Shown: in pieces, positions 7,306 to 14,118 of the stretch | Layout: every line of letters begins with the position of its first letter | Position numbering within the stretch: position 1 is the first letter of the stretch | NCBI GenBank assembly: GCA_937863205.1 | Contig: CALMGA010000038.1 | Span: forward strand, 1,915-21,063 | Source of the DNA: an uncultured Beijerinckiaceae bacterium | Lineage (GTDB): Bacteria; Pseudomonadota; Alphaproteobacteria; Rhizobiales; Beijerinckiaceae | DNA length: 19,149 nucleotides | Direction: 5' to 3' | Notes under the pieces: model-generated | What the model saw: only the letters and a program-made list of their open reading frames with translations | Told to the model about the DNA's origin: nothing | Databases searched by the model: none | Program-made: the position numbers and the translations under genes

Positions 7306-7544
7306 AGCGGGGACCAGCCGCAGGTATTCCGGCCGGCCCGGCGCTTCCCCGCGCTCGATCCGTTCGCGCGTCACCCGGTCGACCTGCGATGTCACGGTTC
7401 CGGCGATCTCATGGCCCCGGCGAATTTGGACCGCTGCCGTGTCGCGCCCAGGCTGGATGGCCAGGCTGGGCGGCAGAGCTGGGCGTCGATCCCCTGCCGA
7501 TTCAACCGGCTGCGTCCGGCATATCCGATCGGTCCACCCACTCC

Positions 7545-7570
7545 TTCGTTCAACGACCGACGAGGGTTAC
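7545..7570 (-). promoter_or_regulatory. SigF-like ECF promoter ahead of the orphan nrsF
   Basis: On the minus strand GTAACC (7570-7565) is followed after exactly 16 bases by CGAA (7548-7545). Motif and spacing equal the copy at 10851-10876. As I recall, Caulobacter SigF promoters read GTAACC-N16-CGAA. The expected start of transcription is near 7538. Confidence 0.65.
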
Positions 7571-7607
7571 GCGGCGGGGCGCAATCGGCGGATCGCACGC
7601 CGGTCAC

Positions 7608-8162
7608 TCAGGGCCGACCCTCGAACCTCGTCTCGGTCAGATCGGTGAACTCGGCCGGCGCGAACACGGTCCGGCTTGAAAACGGGATCTGCAACCCGGC
7701 CCGGCGCAGTGCGCTGCCGGCCAAGCTGTTCGAGTTCTGCGACAACGGTGAGTAGGTCAGGTGCAGTCCCCCGATCTTCGTATAGGTCTGCAGGATCAGC
7801 CGCCACCGCGCCGACAGATCGGAACCCGTGGCCACGACGGCGCTGGGATAGGCCTCGCCGGTGAAATCCTGGGTGTAGTAATCTTCGGGGTGCCCGATCA
7901 CGAACGGATGGTTGTTGTTGGGATCGGAGACCAGCAGGCCGAAGGCGGAAGGCCGATCGTTCGCCATGTCGGCGAGGGCGTGGATCGCGTAGCCGGGGGT
8001 TTGCGCCGTCATATGGTCCGAGGGACCGGAACTGGCGCCGAAGCTGAGGCCGCTCGCGTTCGTGTAAACGAGCGCCATGTGGTAGGCGAGGCCGAAGCCG
8101 ACGCCGGCCAGGATCTTTGTCGAGGCGAGCGGCGAGAAGTAGATGGCGATGGTTTCCATCAT
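7608..8162 (-). CDS. Uncharacterised 184-aa protein with a Q-N-S-N-S motif
   Basis: I do not recognise a named family. The product begins MMETIAIYFSP and has no clear signal peptide. Two features recall permuted papain-like (NlpC/P60 or LRAT-like) proteins, in which a histidine on an early strand comes before the nucleophile: H27 in LAYHMALVYTN, and N-S-N-S (about residues 142-145) in YSPLSQNSNSLAGSALRRAG. In active members a cysteine usually stands in such an N-C-N or N-C motif; here it is serine, so activity is doubtful. This comparison is inference from pattern only. The start is ATG-ATG with a weak Shine-Dalgarno. The gene begins ten bases after the stop of the preceding gene, so the two are almost certainly one operon, and both lie downstream of the element at 8827-8852. 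Confidence 0.75.
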   Translation of the reverse strand: MMETIAIYFSPLASTKILAGVGFGLAYHMALVYTNASGLSFGASSGPSDHMTAQTPGYAIHALADMANDRPSAFGLLVSDPNNNHPFVIGHPEDYYTQDFTGEAYPSAVVATGSDLSARWRLILQTYTKIGGLHLTYSPLSQNSNSLAGSALRRAGLQIPFSSRTVFAPAEFTDLTETRFEGRP

Positions 8163-8172
8163 CGTGAGCCGC

Positions 8173-8688
8173 TCACATGCTTTGAGAGCGCATGAACGCC
8201 CGCACATGGTCGAGCGCCAGGGCGCGGTCGTCCACCTTGCGGAACCCGAAGTGCAGGACCACGAAAACATGCGCGAAGGCTTGGTTCATCAGGCTGAAGC
8301 TTGAGACGAACATCGTGCCATCGCCGGGGCCGGTCTTGCCTTTGAAGGGCTGCAGGTCGCCGAGCCCCTGGTCGCGAACGGTGGCGGCCGCGTCCTTGAA
8401 GGATTGTCCGGCTGGGAAGTAGGGGGCGATCATGGCGGTGACATCCTCGTTGAAGATGCCCTGGCCGGAGCTGTCCATCGTCTCGACCTTCCGCATCAGC
8501 TGCTTGTGCAGCGTGGCCCTGTCGTCGTCGGACATCGCCGCCGGCCACAGCCGGGCCGTTCCCGCGATCCTGAGCAGGGTCGAGGGCGCGTTCCGTTCCC
8601 GGGCGATGGCTGTGGAACATGGCGCATGCAGGCAGGACAGCAGGGAGAGGATGAGCATGTCGGACCGGAAGGGCTGAGCGGAGACCAT
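8173..8688 (-). CDS. Uncharacterised protein with a possible signal sequence, partner of the Q-N-S-N-S gene
   Basis: Encodes up to 171 residues. The N-terminus (an early arginine, then MLILSLLSCL and small residues up to about 29) could be a secretion signal. The body contains IAPYFPAGQSFKDAAATVRDQGL, a pattern of the type F-P-x-G-x-S-F-x-D-A seen in many periplasmic proteins where a preset turn precedes an amphipathic helix, and then a hydrophobic F-A-H-V-F-V-V-L-H-F segment near residue 140. I know no function. The start is uncertain: the ATG at 8688 lacks a good Shine-Dalgarno, and the ATG at 8535 (MSDDDRATLHKQL) would give a 120-residue cytoplasmic form. About 130 bases separate the predicted transcript start of the upstream ECF-type element from the ATG. 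It is co-linear with the next gene, with a ten-base gap. Confidence 0.72.
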   Translation of the reverse strand: MVSAQPFRSDMLILSLLSCLHAPCSTAIARERNAPSTLLRIAGTARLWPAAMSDDDRATLHKQLMRKVETMDSSGQGIFNEDVTAMIAPYFPAGQSFKDAAATVRDQGLGDLQPFKGKTGPGDGTMFVSSFSLMNQAFAHVFVVLHFGFRKVDDRALALDHVRAFMRSQSM

Positions 8689-8826
8689 TGAGCGAGAGTG
8701 CGGCGAAGCATGCGCAAAAGCCAGGGTTCAGTCGTTGACCGACCGGAGGCGGCTGATCGCCCCGCCGCGCCGGTCCTACGGCAGGACGGCTCAGCCGATC
8801 TGGTCCGAACGCGTCAATGATGATCT

Positions 8827-8852
8827 TTCGCCGGCGCTCGCCCGATCGTTAC
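8827..8852 (-). promoter_or_regulatory. SigF-like ECF promoter ahead of the uncharacterised pair
   Basis: On the minus strand GTAACG (8852-8847) is followed after exactly 16 bases by CGAA (8830-8827). It differs from the copies at 7570 and 10851 only in the last base of the -35 half. The expected start of transcription is near 8820, giving a leader of about 130 bases to the ATG at 8688. Confidence 0.6.
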
Positions 8853-8979
8853 GACGGCGGCGGTCCGAGCAGGCGCCGATCGAGGCTGGCCGCCGTCGCG
8901 CGACATCGGCAGGTTTTCGCCGGTCGGGCGCTCTTTGCCTGCCTGTTCGGGCGGGGTAAGGAGGCCGCCAAGGTCGTGG

Positions 8980-8999
8980 ACCTCCGCCGCTTTGCGGAG
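8980..8999. repeat. 7-bp GC-rich stem-loop
   Basis: Arms CCTCCGC and GCGGAGG pair perfectly around a six-base loop. It stands about 125 bases before the glycosyltransferase start. No T-run follows in either direction, so a terminator role is unproven. Confidence 0.4.
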
Positions 9000-9124
9000 G
9001 CAGGGCGCGGACCAAGGCCGGAGGGACGCTCGATGTTGCACCAGGACCGCCGCCGCGCGGCGCTCATGCCGGGCTTCTACCCGGTGCGACGGTTGCCGCG
9101 CCGGGTGCCGCGACGGGGCTCGGC

Positions 9125-10459
9125 ATGAGCCGTCGATCCTTGATCTGCCTCGCCGGGCTGGCGACGCTGCTGGTTGCCGTTCATGCCGTCATCGCCAGCC
9201 GCTTCGGCGTCGACGCGGACGACCTGATCGTCGACTACATGTGGGTCGAGGTGCCGATCTATCTTGCGGCGGTGCTGGTGGTGCTGTGCGACCGCGGCAC
9301 CGATGCCGCCGCGACCCGGCGGGCGGTGGCGGCGATCCTGGTGGTCGGCGTCATCCTGCGCGTCATGCTCGTTCCCAGCGATCCCGTGTCGACCGACGTC
9401 AACCGCTACGTTTGGGACGGCCGGGTGCAGGCGGCCGGCATTAACCCCTACCGATACATCCCCGCCGACCCTGCGCTGAAGGACCTGCGCGACGACGACA
9501 TCTATCCCGAGATCAACCGCAAGGATTACGCCCCCACCATCTATCCGCCGCTGGCGCAGATCGTCTTCTTCCTGGTCACGCGGGTCAGCGAGACCCTGGT
9601 CGCGATGAAGGCGGCGATGACGCTGTTCGACGTGGCGACGATGCTGCTGCTGCTGCGCCTGCTCGTCCTGCGCGGACGTCCGCCGACCCGCGTCCTGCTC
9701 TACGCCTGGCATCCGGTGCCGGTCTGGCAGTTCTCGAACGAGGGTCACGTCGACGCGGTGGCGATCACCTGCATCTGCGCGGCGCTCGTCGCGGCCGAGT
9801 TGCGACGGCCGGTGCTCGCCGGCATCGCGCTGGGCGGTGCCACGCTGGTCAAGTTCTTCCCCGTCGCGATCGGCCCGGCGCTGTACCGGCGCTGGGACTG
9901 GAGGCTGCCGCTGGCCGGCTTCCTCACCCTGGTGGCACTCTACCTGCCCTACGTCGGCGCCGGCCGGCACATGTTCGGCTTCCTCAACGCCTACGGTGAC
10001 GAGGAAGGCTTTCGCGACGGCACCGGGGTGTTCCTTTGGATCGCGCTGAAACACTTCTTTCCCGACATCCCGCAGCGCGTCTTCGGCCTGTTCGCGCCCT
10101 TCGCCGCGCTGGTGATGGCCGGCTTCGCCCTTTCAACGCTTCTGCGTCGGGACCGCGACAGGCTCGACATGCGCGGCGCCTTTCTGATCGCCACGGCGTT
10201 CACCTTCCTGAGTTCGCCGCATTACGTCTGGTACGTGGCGTGGCTGGTCCCCTTCCTGTGCTTTGTCACCTCGTGGTCGGTGCTGTGGCTGACCACGGCG
10301 GCGACCTTCATGAACCTGTTGGACTGGCCCAACCTCTACGGCGGCGGCGCCCTGATCTTCTTCCCCTTCCTCGCCATCGCGCTCAGCGAGGTGGTCGTCG
10401 CGCGCCTGAGGCGGGCGCAGCCTAAGGAGGCGGCTCCTCTCGCGCCCCGGCTGACCTGA
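9125..10459 (+). CDS. GT-C fold membrane glycosyltransferase (GT87/DUF2029 or MptB-like)
   Basis: Encodes 444 residues with about ten hydrophobic segments across nearly the whole length. The first large loop carries D-V-N-R-Y-V-W-D-G-R (residues 91-100) followed by GINPYRYIP. This is typical of polyprenyl-phosphate-sugar-dependent mannosyl- or hexosyltransferases of the GT-C superfamily, whose catalytic acid lies in this loop. It would transfer a sugar on the periplasmic face of the inner membrane; the acceptor cannot be read from the sequence. The ATG is preceded by GGGG at six bases, a weak site, and no better start is seen. The gene stands alone. A 6-bp stem (CCGGCT / AGCCGG, 10447-10465) spans its stop codon and may help termination. 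Confidence 0.85.
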   Translation: MSRRSLICLAGLATLLVAVHAVIASRFGVDADDLIVDYMWVEVPIYLAAVLVVLCDRGTDAAATRRAVAAILVVGVILRVMLVPSDPVSTDVNRYVWDGRVQAAGINPYRYIPADPALKDLRDDDIYPEINRKDYAPTIYPPLAQIVFFLVTRVSETLVAMKAAMTLFDVATMLLLLRLLVLRGRPPTRVLLYAWHPVPVWQFSNEGHVDAVAITCICAALVAAELRRPVLAGIALGGATLVKFFPVAIGPALYRRWDWRLPLAGFLTLVALYLPYVGAGRHMFGFLNAYGDEEGFRDGTGVFLWIALKHFFPDIPQRVFGLFAPFAALVMAGFALSTLLRRDRDRLDMRGAFLIATAFTFLSSPHYVWYVAWLVPFLCFVTSWSVLWLTTAATFMNLLDWPNLYGGGALIFFPFLAIALSEVVVARLRRAQPKEAAPLAPRLT

Positions 10460-10535
10460 AGCCGGACCGAGCGGCGCGCGACGCGCTGATCGCCATGCAA
10501 GCTGATCTCAATGTAACCCGACGCCCGCGGCAGCC

Positions 10536-10552
10536 ATTGAACGTTGTTCAAT
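10536..10552. promoter_or_regulatory. Perfect 7-3-7 palindrome, operator-like
   Basis: ATTGAACGTTGTTCAAT consists of ATTGAAC and its exact reverse complement GTTCAAT around GTT. It is A+T-rich in a GC-rich background. The shape fits the binding site of a dimeric repressor such as a TetR-type protein, but no such regulator gene is in the window. It lies 77 bases beyond the glycosyltransferase stop. Confidence 0.45.
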
Positions 10553-10850
10553 CAATGTCGCGTCCGCCCGCTCGACCGGGTGCCGCATGGATCGGCATCA
10601 TGCAGATTCATCGGATCCGCTACGTTTGTTTCATCGAGGGCTCTGGGATGTCGGTCCGCACGGTTCTGGCCAAGCCGGCGGCCAGGCGGATGTCCGAGGC
10701 GACGGAAGCCGCCGCCGCAGTGGTTCTGCGATCCGGCAGCAATCGCTATCGTTCGAGTTTTGTGTCGGATCCGAGACGGGACGAGCGCTTGCGCCAACCC
10801 CGCCGATGCTCAGGCTGATCCCTGGGCCGCACCGTCGCACCGTGCGCGCT

Positions 10851-10876
10851 GTAACCGGCGGCGGGGATCGGGCGAA
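10851..10876 (+). promoter_or_regulatory. SigF-like ECF promoter ahead of the cytochrome/molybdoenzyme block
   Basis: GTAACC (10851-10856) is followed after exactly 16 bases by CGAA (10873-10876). This is the plus-strand copy of the element and matches the SigF consensus as I recall it from Caulobacter. The expected start of transcription is near 10883, about 110 bases before the small open frame and 310 before the cytochrome gene. Confidence 0.7.
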
Positions 10877-10993
10877 GACTCATCGGGCGTGAAGCTATCG
10901 CAACGTGCGGCGCGGCGGAGCATCGAGGGCCGCCCGCATCCCGATTACGATAGCGGCAGGCTATTGCTACGAATCTGACCTTGTCGAGGACGC

Positions 10994-11194
10994 ATGGCAC
11001 CCCTTTCGAACCTGATGGACGAGGTCCGGCTGTGGATCTTCAGCGGTGCGGGGCAGGCCCATCTCGGACGCGCCGGTCCCCACGGGCGCGTCGGTCCGTG
11101 CGTCGGGCCGCGCCTGCGATCCGCGCCCGGTCACAGAGCGAAGCGCGCATGGGCGGGGACGCCCCCGTTCCCGGTGGGAGAACAACAGCGATGA
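10994..11194 (+). CDS. Possible small leader ORF (66 aa) coupled to the cytochrome gene
   Basis: The frame starts MAPLSNLMDEVRLWIFSGAG. GAGG lies four bases before the ATG. Its TGA overlaps the ATG of the cytochrome b gene (ATGA), the pattern expected for translational coupling. The first 25 codons have the high third-position GC of real genes here, but the rest is rich in Gly, Pro and Arg and looks noncoding. I recognise no family. It may be a real small protein, a leader peptide or chance. Confidence 0.28.
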   Translation: MAPLSNLMDEVRLWIFSGAGQAHLGRAGPHGRVGPCVGPRLRSAPGHRAKRAWAGTPPFPVGEQQR

Positions 11195-11961
11195 CCGCCA
11201 TCGTTCGGGACGCGACCGAGGGTTCTGCGCCGGTCGCCGAGCGACCAAGCCGCCGCCTTCACCCCTGGCCGGTGCGGATCATGCACTGGATCAACGCCGT
11301 CGTCATGATCGTGATGATCGGCTCGGGCTGGGGCATCTACGACGACGACGTCATCATCCGCGGCCTCCACTTCTCGCCCGACTTCCGCCTCGGCGGCTGG
11401 GCGGCCGAGAGCCTGCTCTGGCACTTCGCCGGCATGTGGCTGCTGATGCTGAACGGCCTGGCCTACCTCGTCTACGGGATCGCCACCGGCCGTTTCAAGG
11501 AGCGCCTTCTGCCGATCCGGGTGTCGGAGTTCATCCAAACGGTACGCGACACGCTGCACTTCCACATCGCCCACGAGGACCTCACCGTCTACAATGCGGT
11601 GCAGAAGCTCCTCTACATCGCCGTCATCCTCGCGGGCATCAGCCAAGTCGTCACCGGCTTGGCTATTTGGAAGCCCGTGCAGTTCTCCGGCCTCGTGAGC
11701 CTGCTCGGCGGATTCCAGGGCGCGCGCATCGTCCACTTCGTGGGCATGTCGGTGATCGTCGGCTTCCTCGCCGTGCACGTCGCCCTGGCGCTGCTGGTGC
11801 CGCAGACCCTGTGGGCCATGCTGACCGGCGGCCCGCGCCTGTCGCCGCGGCGGCTCCGGGCGCTGCGCGACGTGGGGGAACGCGACGTGCCGGCCAATGA
11901 GATGCCGGCCAACGAAATGCCGGCCAACGAAATGCCGGTCGGCGAGGCGGTGCAGCCGTGA
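11191..11961 (+). CDS. Cytochrome b561/Ni-Fe hydrogenase-type cytochrome b
   Basis: Encodes 256 residues with about four main membrane helices (near 30-48, 76-98, 138-158 and 180-205). The histidines suited to ligate two b hemes are H32 (RIMHWINAV), H78 (LLWHFAGMW), H182 (RIVHFVGM) and H196 (LAVHVALAL). Proteins of this family pass electrons from the quinone pool or the cytoplasmic side to a periplasmic partner. The next gene, which overlaps by four bases (GTGA), encodes an exported molybdoenzyme, so this is most likely its membrane electron partner, similar in role to MsrQ but from another family. The ATG has GGGAG ten bases upstream. The C-terminal tail carries a PANEM repeat encoded by a 15-base tandem array and is probably flexible. 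Confidence 0.9.
   Translation: MTAIVRDATEGSAPVAERPSRRLHPWPVRIMHWINAVVMIVMIGSGWGIYDDDVIIRGLHFSPDFRLGGWAAESLLWHFAGMWLLMLNGLAYLVYGIATGRFKERLLPIRVSEFIQTVRDTLHFHIAHEDLTVYNAVQKLLYIAVILAGISQVVTGLAIWKPVQFSGLVSLLGGFQGARIVHFVGMSVIVGFLAVHVALALLVPQTLWAMLTGGPRLSPRRLRALRDVGERDVPANEMPANEMPANEMPVGEAVQP
11887..11946 (+). repeat. 15-bp tandem repeat encoding PANEM units
   Basis: Four 15-base units run head to tail: GTGCCGGCCAATGAG, two identical copies of ATGCCGGCCAACGAA, and the diverged ATGCCGGTCGGCGAG. They encode V/M-P-A-N-E repeats at the cytochrome C-terminus. The perfect central copies suggest recent slippage; copy number may vary between strains without breaking the frame. Confidence 0.9.
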
Positions 11962-12746
11962 GGTCGCTCCTTCGCCCGAAAGGGTTCTCCGCAAAGGCCG
12001 CATCGGCCAAGGCGGTGCTCGACGAGCATCGGCCGCTGATCCGCTCGCTGGAACGGCGCGGCCTGCTCAAAGGGGGACTGTCGTTGGGCGCCCTCACCCT
12101 GCTGAGCGGCTGCGACCTGGGCAGCACCCGGGCGGTCGAGGGCGCGTTGCGCGGCGTGTCCGGCTTCAACGACGACGTCCAGGCCTGGATGTTTGATCCG
12201 AGCAAGCTCGCGCCGACCTACCCGAAGTCGATGGTTTTGAAGCCGCCGAAGTTCAACGCGTACTACGACGTCACCGACGTCGATCCCGTCGATCCCGACG
12301 ACTGGAAGCTGGACGTGTCGGGGCTGGTCGCCGACAAGACGCCGTGGACGCTGGACAAGATCAAGGCGCTGCCCGAGGTCGACGAGGTGATCCGCCACGT
12401 CTGCGTCGAAGGTTGGGACTACATCGGCGAGTGGTCGGGGCCGACGCTGCGCACCTTCCTGGAACGCGTCGGCGCCGACCTCAAGGCCAAGTACGTGGCC
12501 TTCCGCACCGCCGACGACTATCCTTCCAGCATCGACATGGCCACCGCCCTGCACCCGCAAACGCTGCTGGCAACCAAATACGCCGGCGACACGCTCGCCG
12601 ACCCCTTCGGCTTCCCGCTGCGGCTGCGCATGTCGACCAAGCTCGGCTACAAGAACCCGAAGTGGATCACCGCCATCGAGGTGACCAACACCTACCCCGG
12701 CGGCTTCTGGGAAAAGCAGGGCTTCAACTGGTTCGCCGGGATCTGA
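11958..12746 (+). CDS. Molybdopterin-dependent oxidoreductase, YedY/sulfite oxidase fold, Tat lipoprotein
   Basis: Encodes 262 residues. The N-terminus has a twin-arginine motif (E-R-R-G-L-L-K, Arg33-34), a hydrophobic stretch, and L-L-S-G-C with Cys52 as a plausible lipobox cysteine, so the protein is likely Tat-exported and lipid-anchored. The sulfite oxidase-type Moco fold is shown by WKLDVSGLV, by Cys149 in VIRHVCVEGWDYIGEWSG (the expected molybdenum thiolate ligand) and by the C-terminal ITAIEVTNTYPGGFWEKQG. YedY/MsrP reduces protein methionine sulfoxide in the periplasm. Substrate here is unknown, and the usual MsrQ partner is replaced by a cytochrome b561-type protein. The start is GTG, overlapping the cytochrome stop. 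The PRC-barrel gene follows after eight bases. Confidence 0.9.
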   Translation: MRSLLRPKGFSAKAASAKAVLDEHRPLIRSLERRGLLKGGLSLGALTLLSGCDLGSTRAVEGALRGVSGFNDDVQAWMFDPSKLAPTYPKSMVLKPPKFNAYYDVTDVDPVDPDDWKLDVSGLVADKTPWTLDKIKALPEVDEVIRHVCVEGWDYIGEWSGPTLRTFLERVGADLKAKYVAFRTADDYPSSIDMATALHPQTLLATKYAGDTLADPFGFPLRLRMSTKLGYKNPKWITAIEVTNTYPGGFWEKQGFNWFAGI

Positions 12747-12754
12747 GGCGAACC

Positions 12755-13360
12755 ATGACAGCTTTGCGCATCCTGCTCGTCGGCCTTGCCGCCGCCCTGG
12801 TCCCGGCTGGGATCGCGGTCCGTTCATCGATTGAGCCGGCCTTCGCCGCGCCTGACAGGAGCGTGCAGGAGCCCGCCGCCGCCAACGGTGATGCCACGAA
12901 GGGCGACAAGGCCGGCGTCAAGAAGGACGATGACGACGACGACACGCCGGACGCCAAACCCGATCCATCCAAGCCGGGTCAGGCCAAGGCCGACGAGGAC
13001 GACGACCAATCCGCTGCCGCCAAGGCGCGCTTTCCCCAGCCGGTGCAGGTCGGCCAACTCATCGGGCGGGACGTGCTCCAACCGCTGGAAAGCCAGCCTC
13101 TGCTCGGTCACGTCCGTCGGCTCGTCCGCAAGCCGGACGGCGCCATCGACGTGATCGTGGACTATGGCGGATGGTTCGGCTGGGGTGCGCGCCCGATCGC
13201 GGTGCCGCTCTCGGCGATGGCCCTGCTCGGCGCGGACATGTCGATCTTCGGCTACCGGCCGGACCAGCTCGCCACGTTTCCAACCGTCACGGCCGACGCC
13301 GGGCAGGTTCTTCCGGCCGGCGAAACGATCCAGGTCGGCCTGACCAAGCCCGCGCACTGA
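12755..13360 (+). CDS. Exported PRC-barrel-like protein with an acidic linker
   Basis: Encodes 201 residues. A signal peptide covers residues 1-31 (ILLVGLAAALVPAGIAV, cleavage near A-F-A-A). Residues 40-90 form a low-complexity linker rich in Asp, Lys and Pro, with a run of six Asp at 58-63 and E-D-D-D near 81. The C-terminal region, about 97-178, reads VGQLIGRDVLQP...GHVRRLV...DVIVDYGGWFGWG...IAVPLSAMALL, which resembles a PRC-barrel: a strand-turn-strand around a conserved I-G segment, then I-A-V-P. Its role is unknown; the acidic linker could bind cations. The ATG has GAGG six bases upstream. It closes the three-gene group with the cytochrome and molybdoenzyme, suggesting a shared periplasmic function. 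Confidence 0.8.
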   Translation: MTALRILLVGLAAALVPAGIAVRSSIEPAFAAPDRSVQEPAAANGDATKGDKAGVKKDDDDDDTPDAKPDPSKPGQAKADEDDDQSAAAKARFPQPVQVGQLIGRDVLQPLESQPLLGHVRRLVRKPDGAIDVIVDYGGWFGWGARPIAVPLSAMALLGADMSIFGYRPDQLATFPTVTADAGQVLPAGETIQVGLTKPAH

Positions 13361-13384
13361 AGCGCGTCTCCTGACCGATCGCAC

Positions 13385-13403
13385 CTGAGCCGCTTGGGCT
13401 CGG
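13385..13403 (+). terminator. Weak stem-loop after the PRC-barrel gene
   Basis: CTGAGCC and GGCTCGG pair (six Watson-Crick pairs and one T-G wobble) around GCTTG, 25 bases beyond the stop codon. There is no T-run, so at best it is a partial or Rho-assisted terminator. It separates the oxidoreductase group from the sigma gene. Confidence 0.3.
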
Positions 13404-13506
13404 TCGGACGCAAGCCGCCCGTTCCCCTCGCTGTTCGGCAGGCGAGCGTCATGTTGCCAAGCCCGCCCGGAGCGAATACGCCTCCGGAACGTCTCGAGGG
13501 CGAAGG

Positions 13507-14118
13507 GTGCGAACAACCGCTGCGATGTCCGTACGGGAGGCGTCCGCCGATCATCGGCTCCGTGAACTCATGGTCGCAGCGCAGGCCGGCAACAAGGCGA
13601 GCTACGGCAGGCTCCTCGTGGAGTGCAAGCCGATCATCCGTCGCGCCGCGCACCGGGCCGGCGCACCGCCCGAGCTGACCGATGACATCGTGCAGGAAAC
13701 GCTGATCACCCTGCACAGCGCCCGGCAGACCTATGATCCCGGCCGCTCCTTCACGGCTTGGCTGAGCGTCATCGCCCGGCGCCGCGCCATCGACCTCCTG
13801 CGCCGCGCCGGCCGCAACCGCCGCCGCGAAGTCCACGCCCCGATCGAGTTGGAGCAGCACGCCGATCCCAGCGCCGACGCGTCCAGCGCCTGGCGCGAGT
13901 CCGGGCGGGCCGAGGACCTGTCGCGGGCCATCGCCGGCCTCACGCCCGGCCAGCGCGAGGCGGTGGAACTGATCGCCGTGGAAGGGCGAAGCCTCAGCGA
14001 GGCTTCCGCCGCCACCGGCCGGACCAAGGGAGCGCTGAAGGTCAACTTCCATCGCGCGCTGGAGTCGTTGAAGCAGCGCATCGGACCGGCGCGCGAGCGT
14101 GGCACCGGACATGACTGA
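13507..14118 (+). CDS. ECF sigma-70 family factor, SigF type
   Basis: Encodes 203 residues, the usual ECF size. Region 2 is visible at about 25-105 (LTDDIVQETLITLH, then DPGRSFTAWLSVIARRRAIDLLRR) and region 4 at about 140-192 (LTPGQREAVELIAVEGRSLSEASAATGRTKGALKVNFHRALESLKQRI). There is no extra C-terminal domain. Its gene overlaps the following nrsF gene by eight bases, the arrangement of the sigF-nrsF pair of Caulobacter, so it is very likely held by that membrane anti-sigma factor. The GTG start is preceded by GAGGGCGAAGG; an ATG six codons later has no Shine-Dalgarno. It likely reads the GTAACC-N16-CGAA elements in this window. I see no copy of that element directly before the gene, so it may be expressed from another promoter or by read-through from 10851. 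Confidence 0.92.
   Translation: MRTTAAMSVREASADHRLRELMVAAQAGNKASYGRLLVECKPIIRRAAHRAGAPPELTDDIVQETLITLHSARQTYDPGRSFTAWLSVIARRRAIDLLRRAGRNRRREVHAPIELEQHADPSADASSAWRESGRAEDLSRAIAGLTPGQREAVELIAVEGRSLSEASAATGRTKGALKVNFHRALESLKQRIGPARERGTGHD

Larger units (their letters stand above)
7252..7607. other. Gene-free region upstream of the orphan nrsF gene
   Basis: About 350 bases with no supported gene on either strand. It holds a 16-base tandem duplication near the nrsF start and the bipartite promoter-like element at 7545-7570. If that promoter is used, the nrsF message has an untranslated leader of almost 290 bases, unless translation starts at the upstream in-frame GTG at 7395. Confidence 0.5.
8689..9124. 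other. Gene-free divergent region
   Basis: About 435 bases between the uncharacterised minus-strand pair and the plus-strand glycosyltransferase gene. Open frames here are arginine-rich and look like products of GC-rich noncoding DNA. It contains the promoter-like element at 8827-8852 and the stem-loop at 8980-8999. I see no clear promoter for the glycosyltransferase. Confidence 0.5.
10460..10993. other. Gene-free region upstream of the redox block
   Basis: About 530 bases without a supported gene. Short open frames exist, one with an ATG near 10648, but they show no family resemblance and their starts lack good Shine-Dalgarno sequences. The region carries the 17-base palindrome at 10536-10552 and the promoter-like element at 10851-10876. 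Confidence 0.5.

Noticed and set aside
9077..10054. Minus-strand open frame opposite the glycosyltransferase
   Set aside because: Full of Asp, His, Gln and Arg without any recognisable motif; the plus strand encodes a coherent multi-pass membrane protein.
10513..10518. Additional GTAACC on the plus strand
   Set aside because: No CGAA at 15-17 bases downstream; the nearest TGAA lies too far away.
10648..10818. Short open frame beginning MSVRTVLAKPAARRM
   Set aside because: It has no good ribosome binding site and no family resemblance, and its C-terminal half is arginine-rich as in noncoding frames here.
13453..13476. GTTGCC-N14-CGAA upstream of the sigma gene
   Set aside because: The -35 half differs at two of the strongest positions and the spacer is two bases short.
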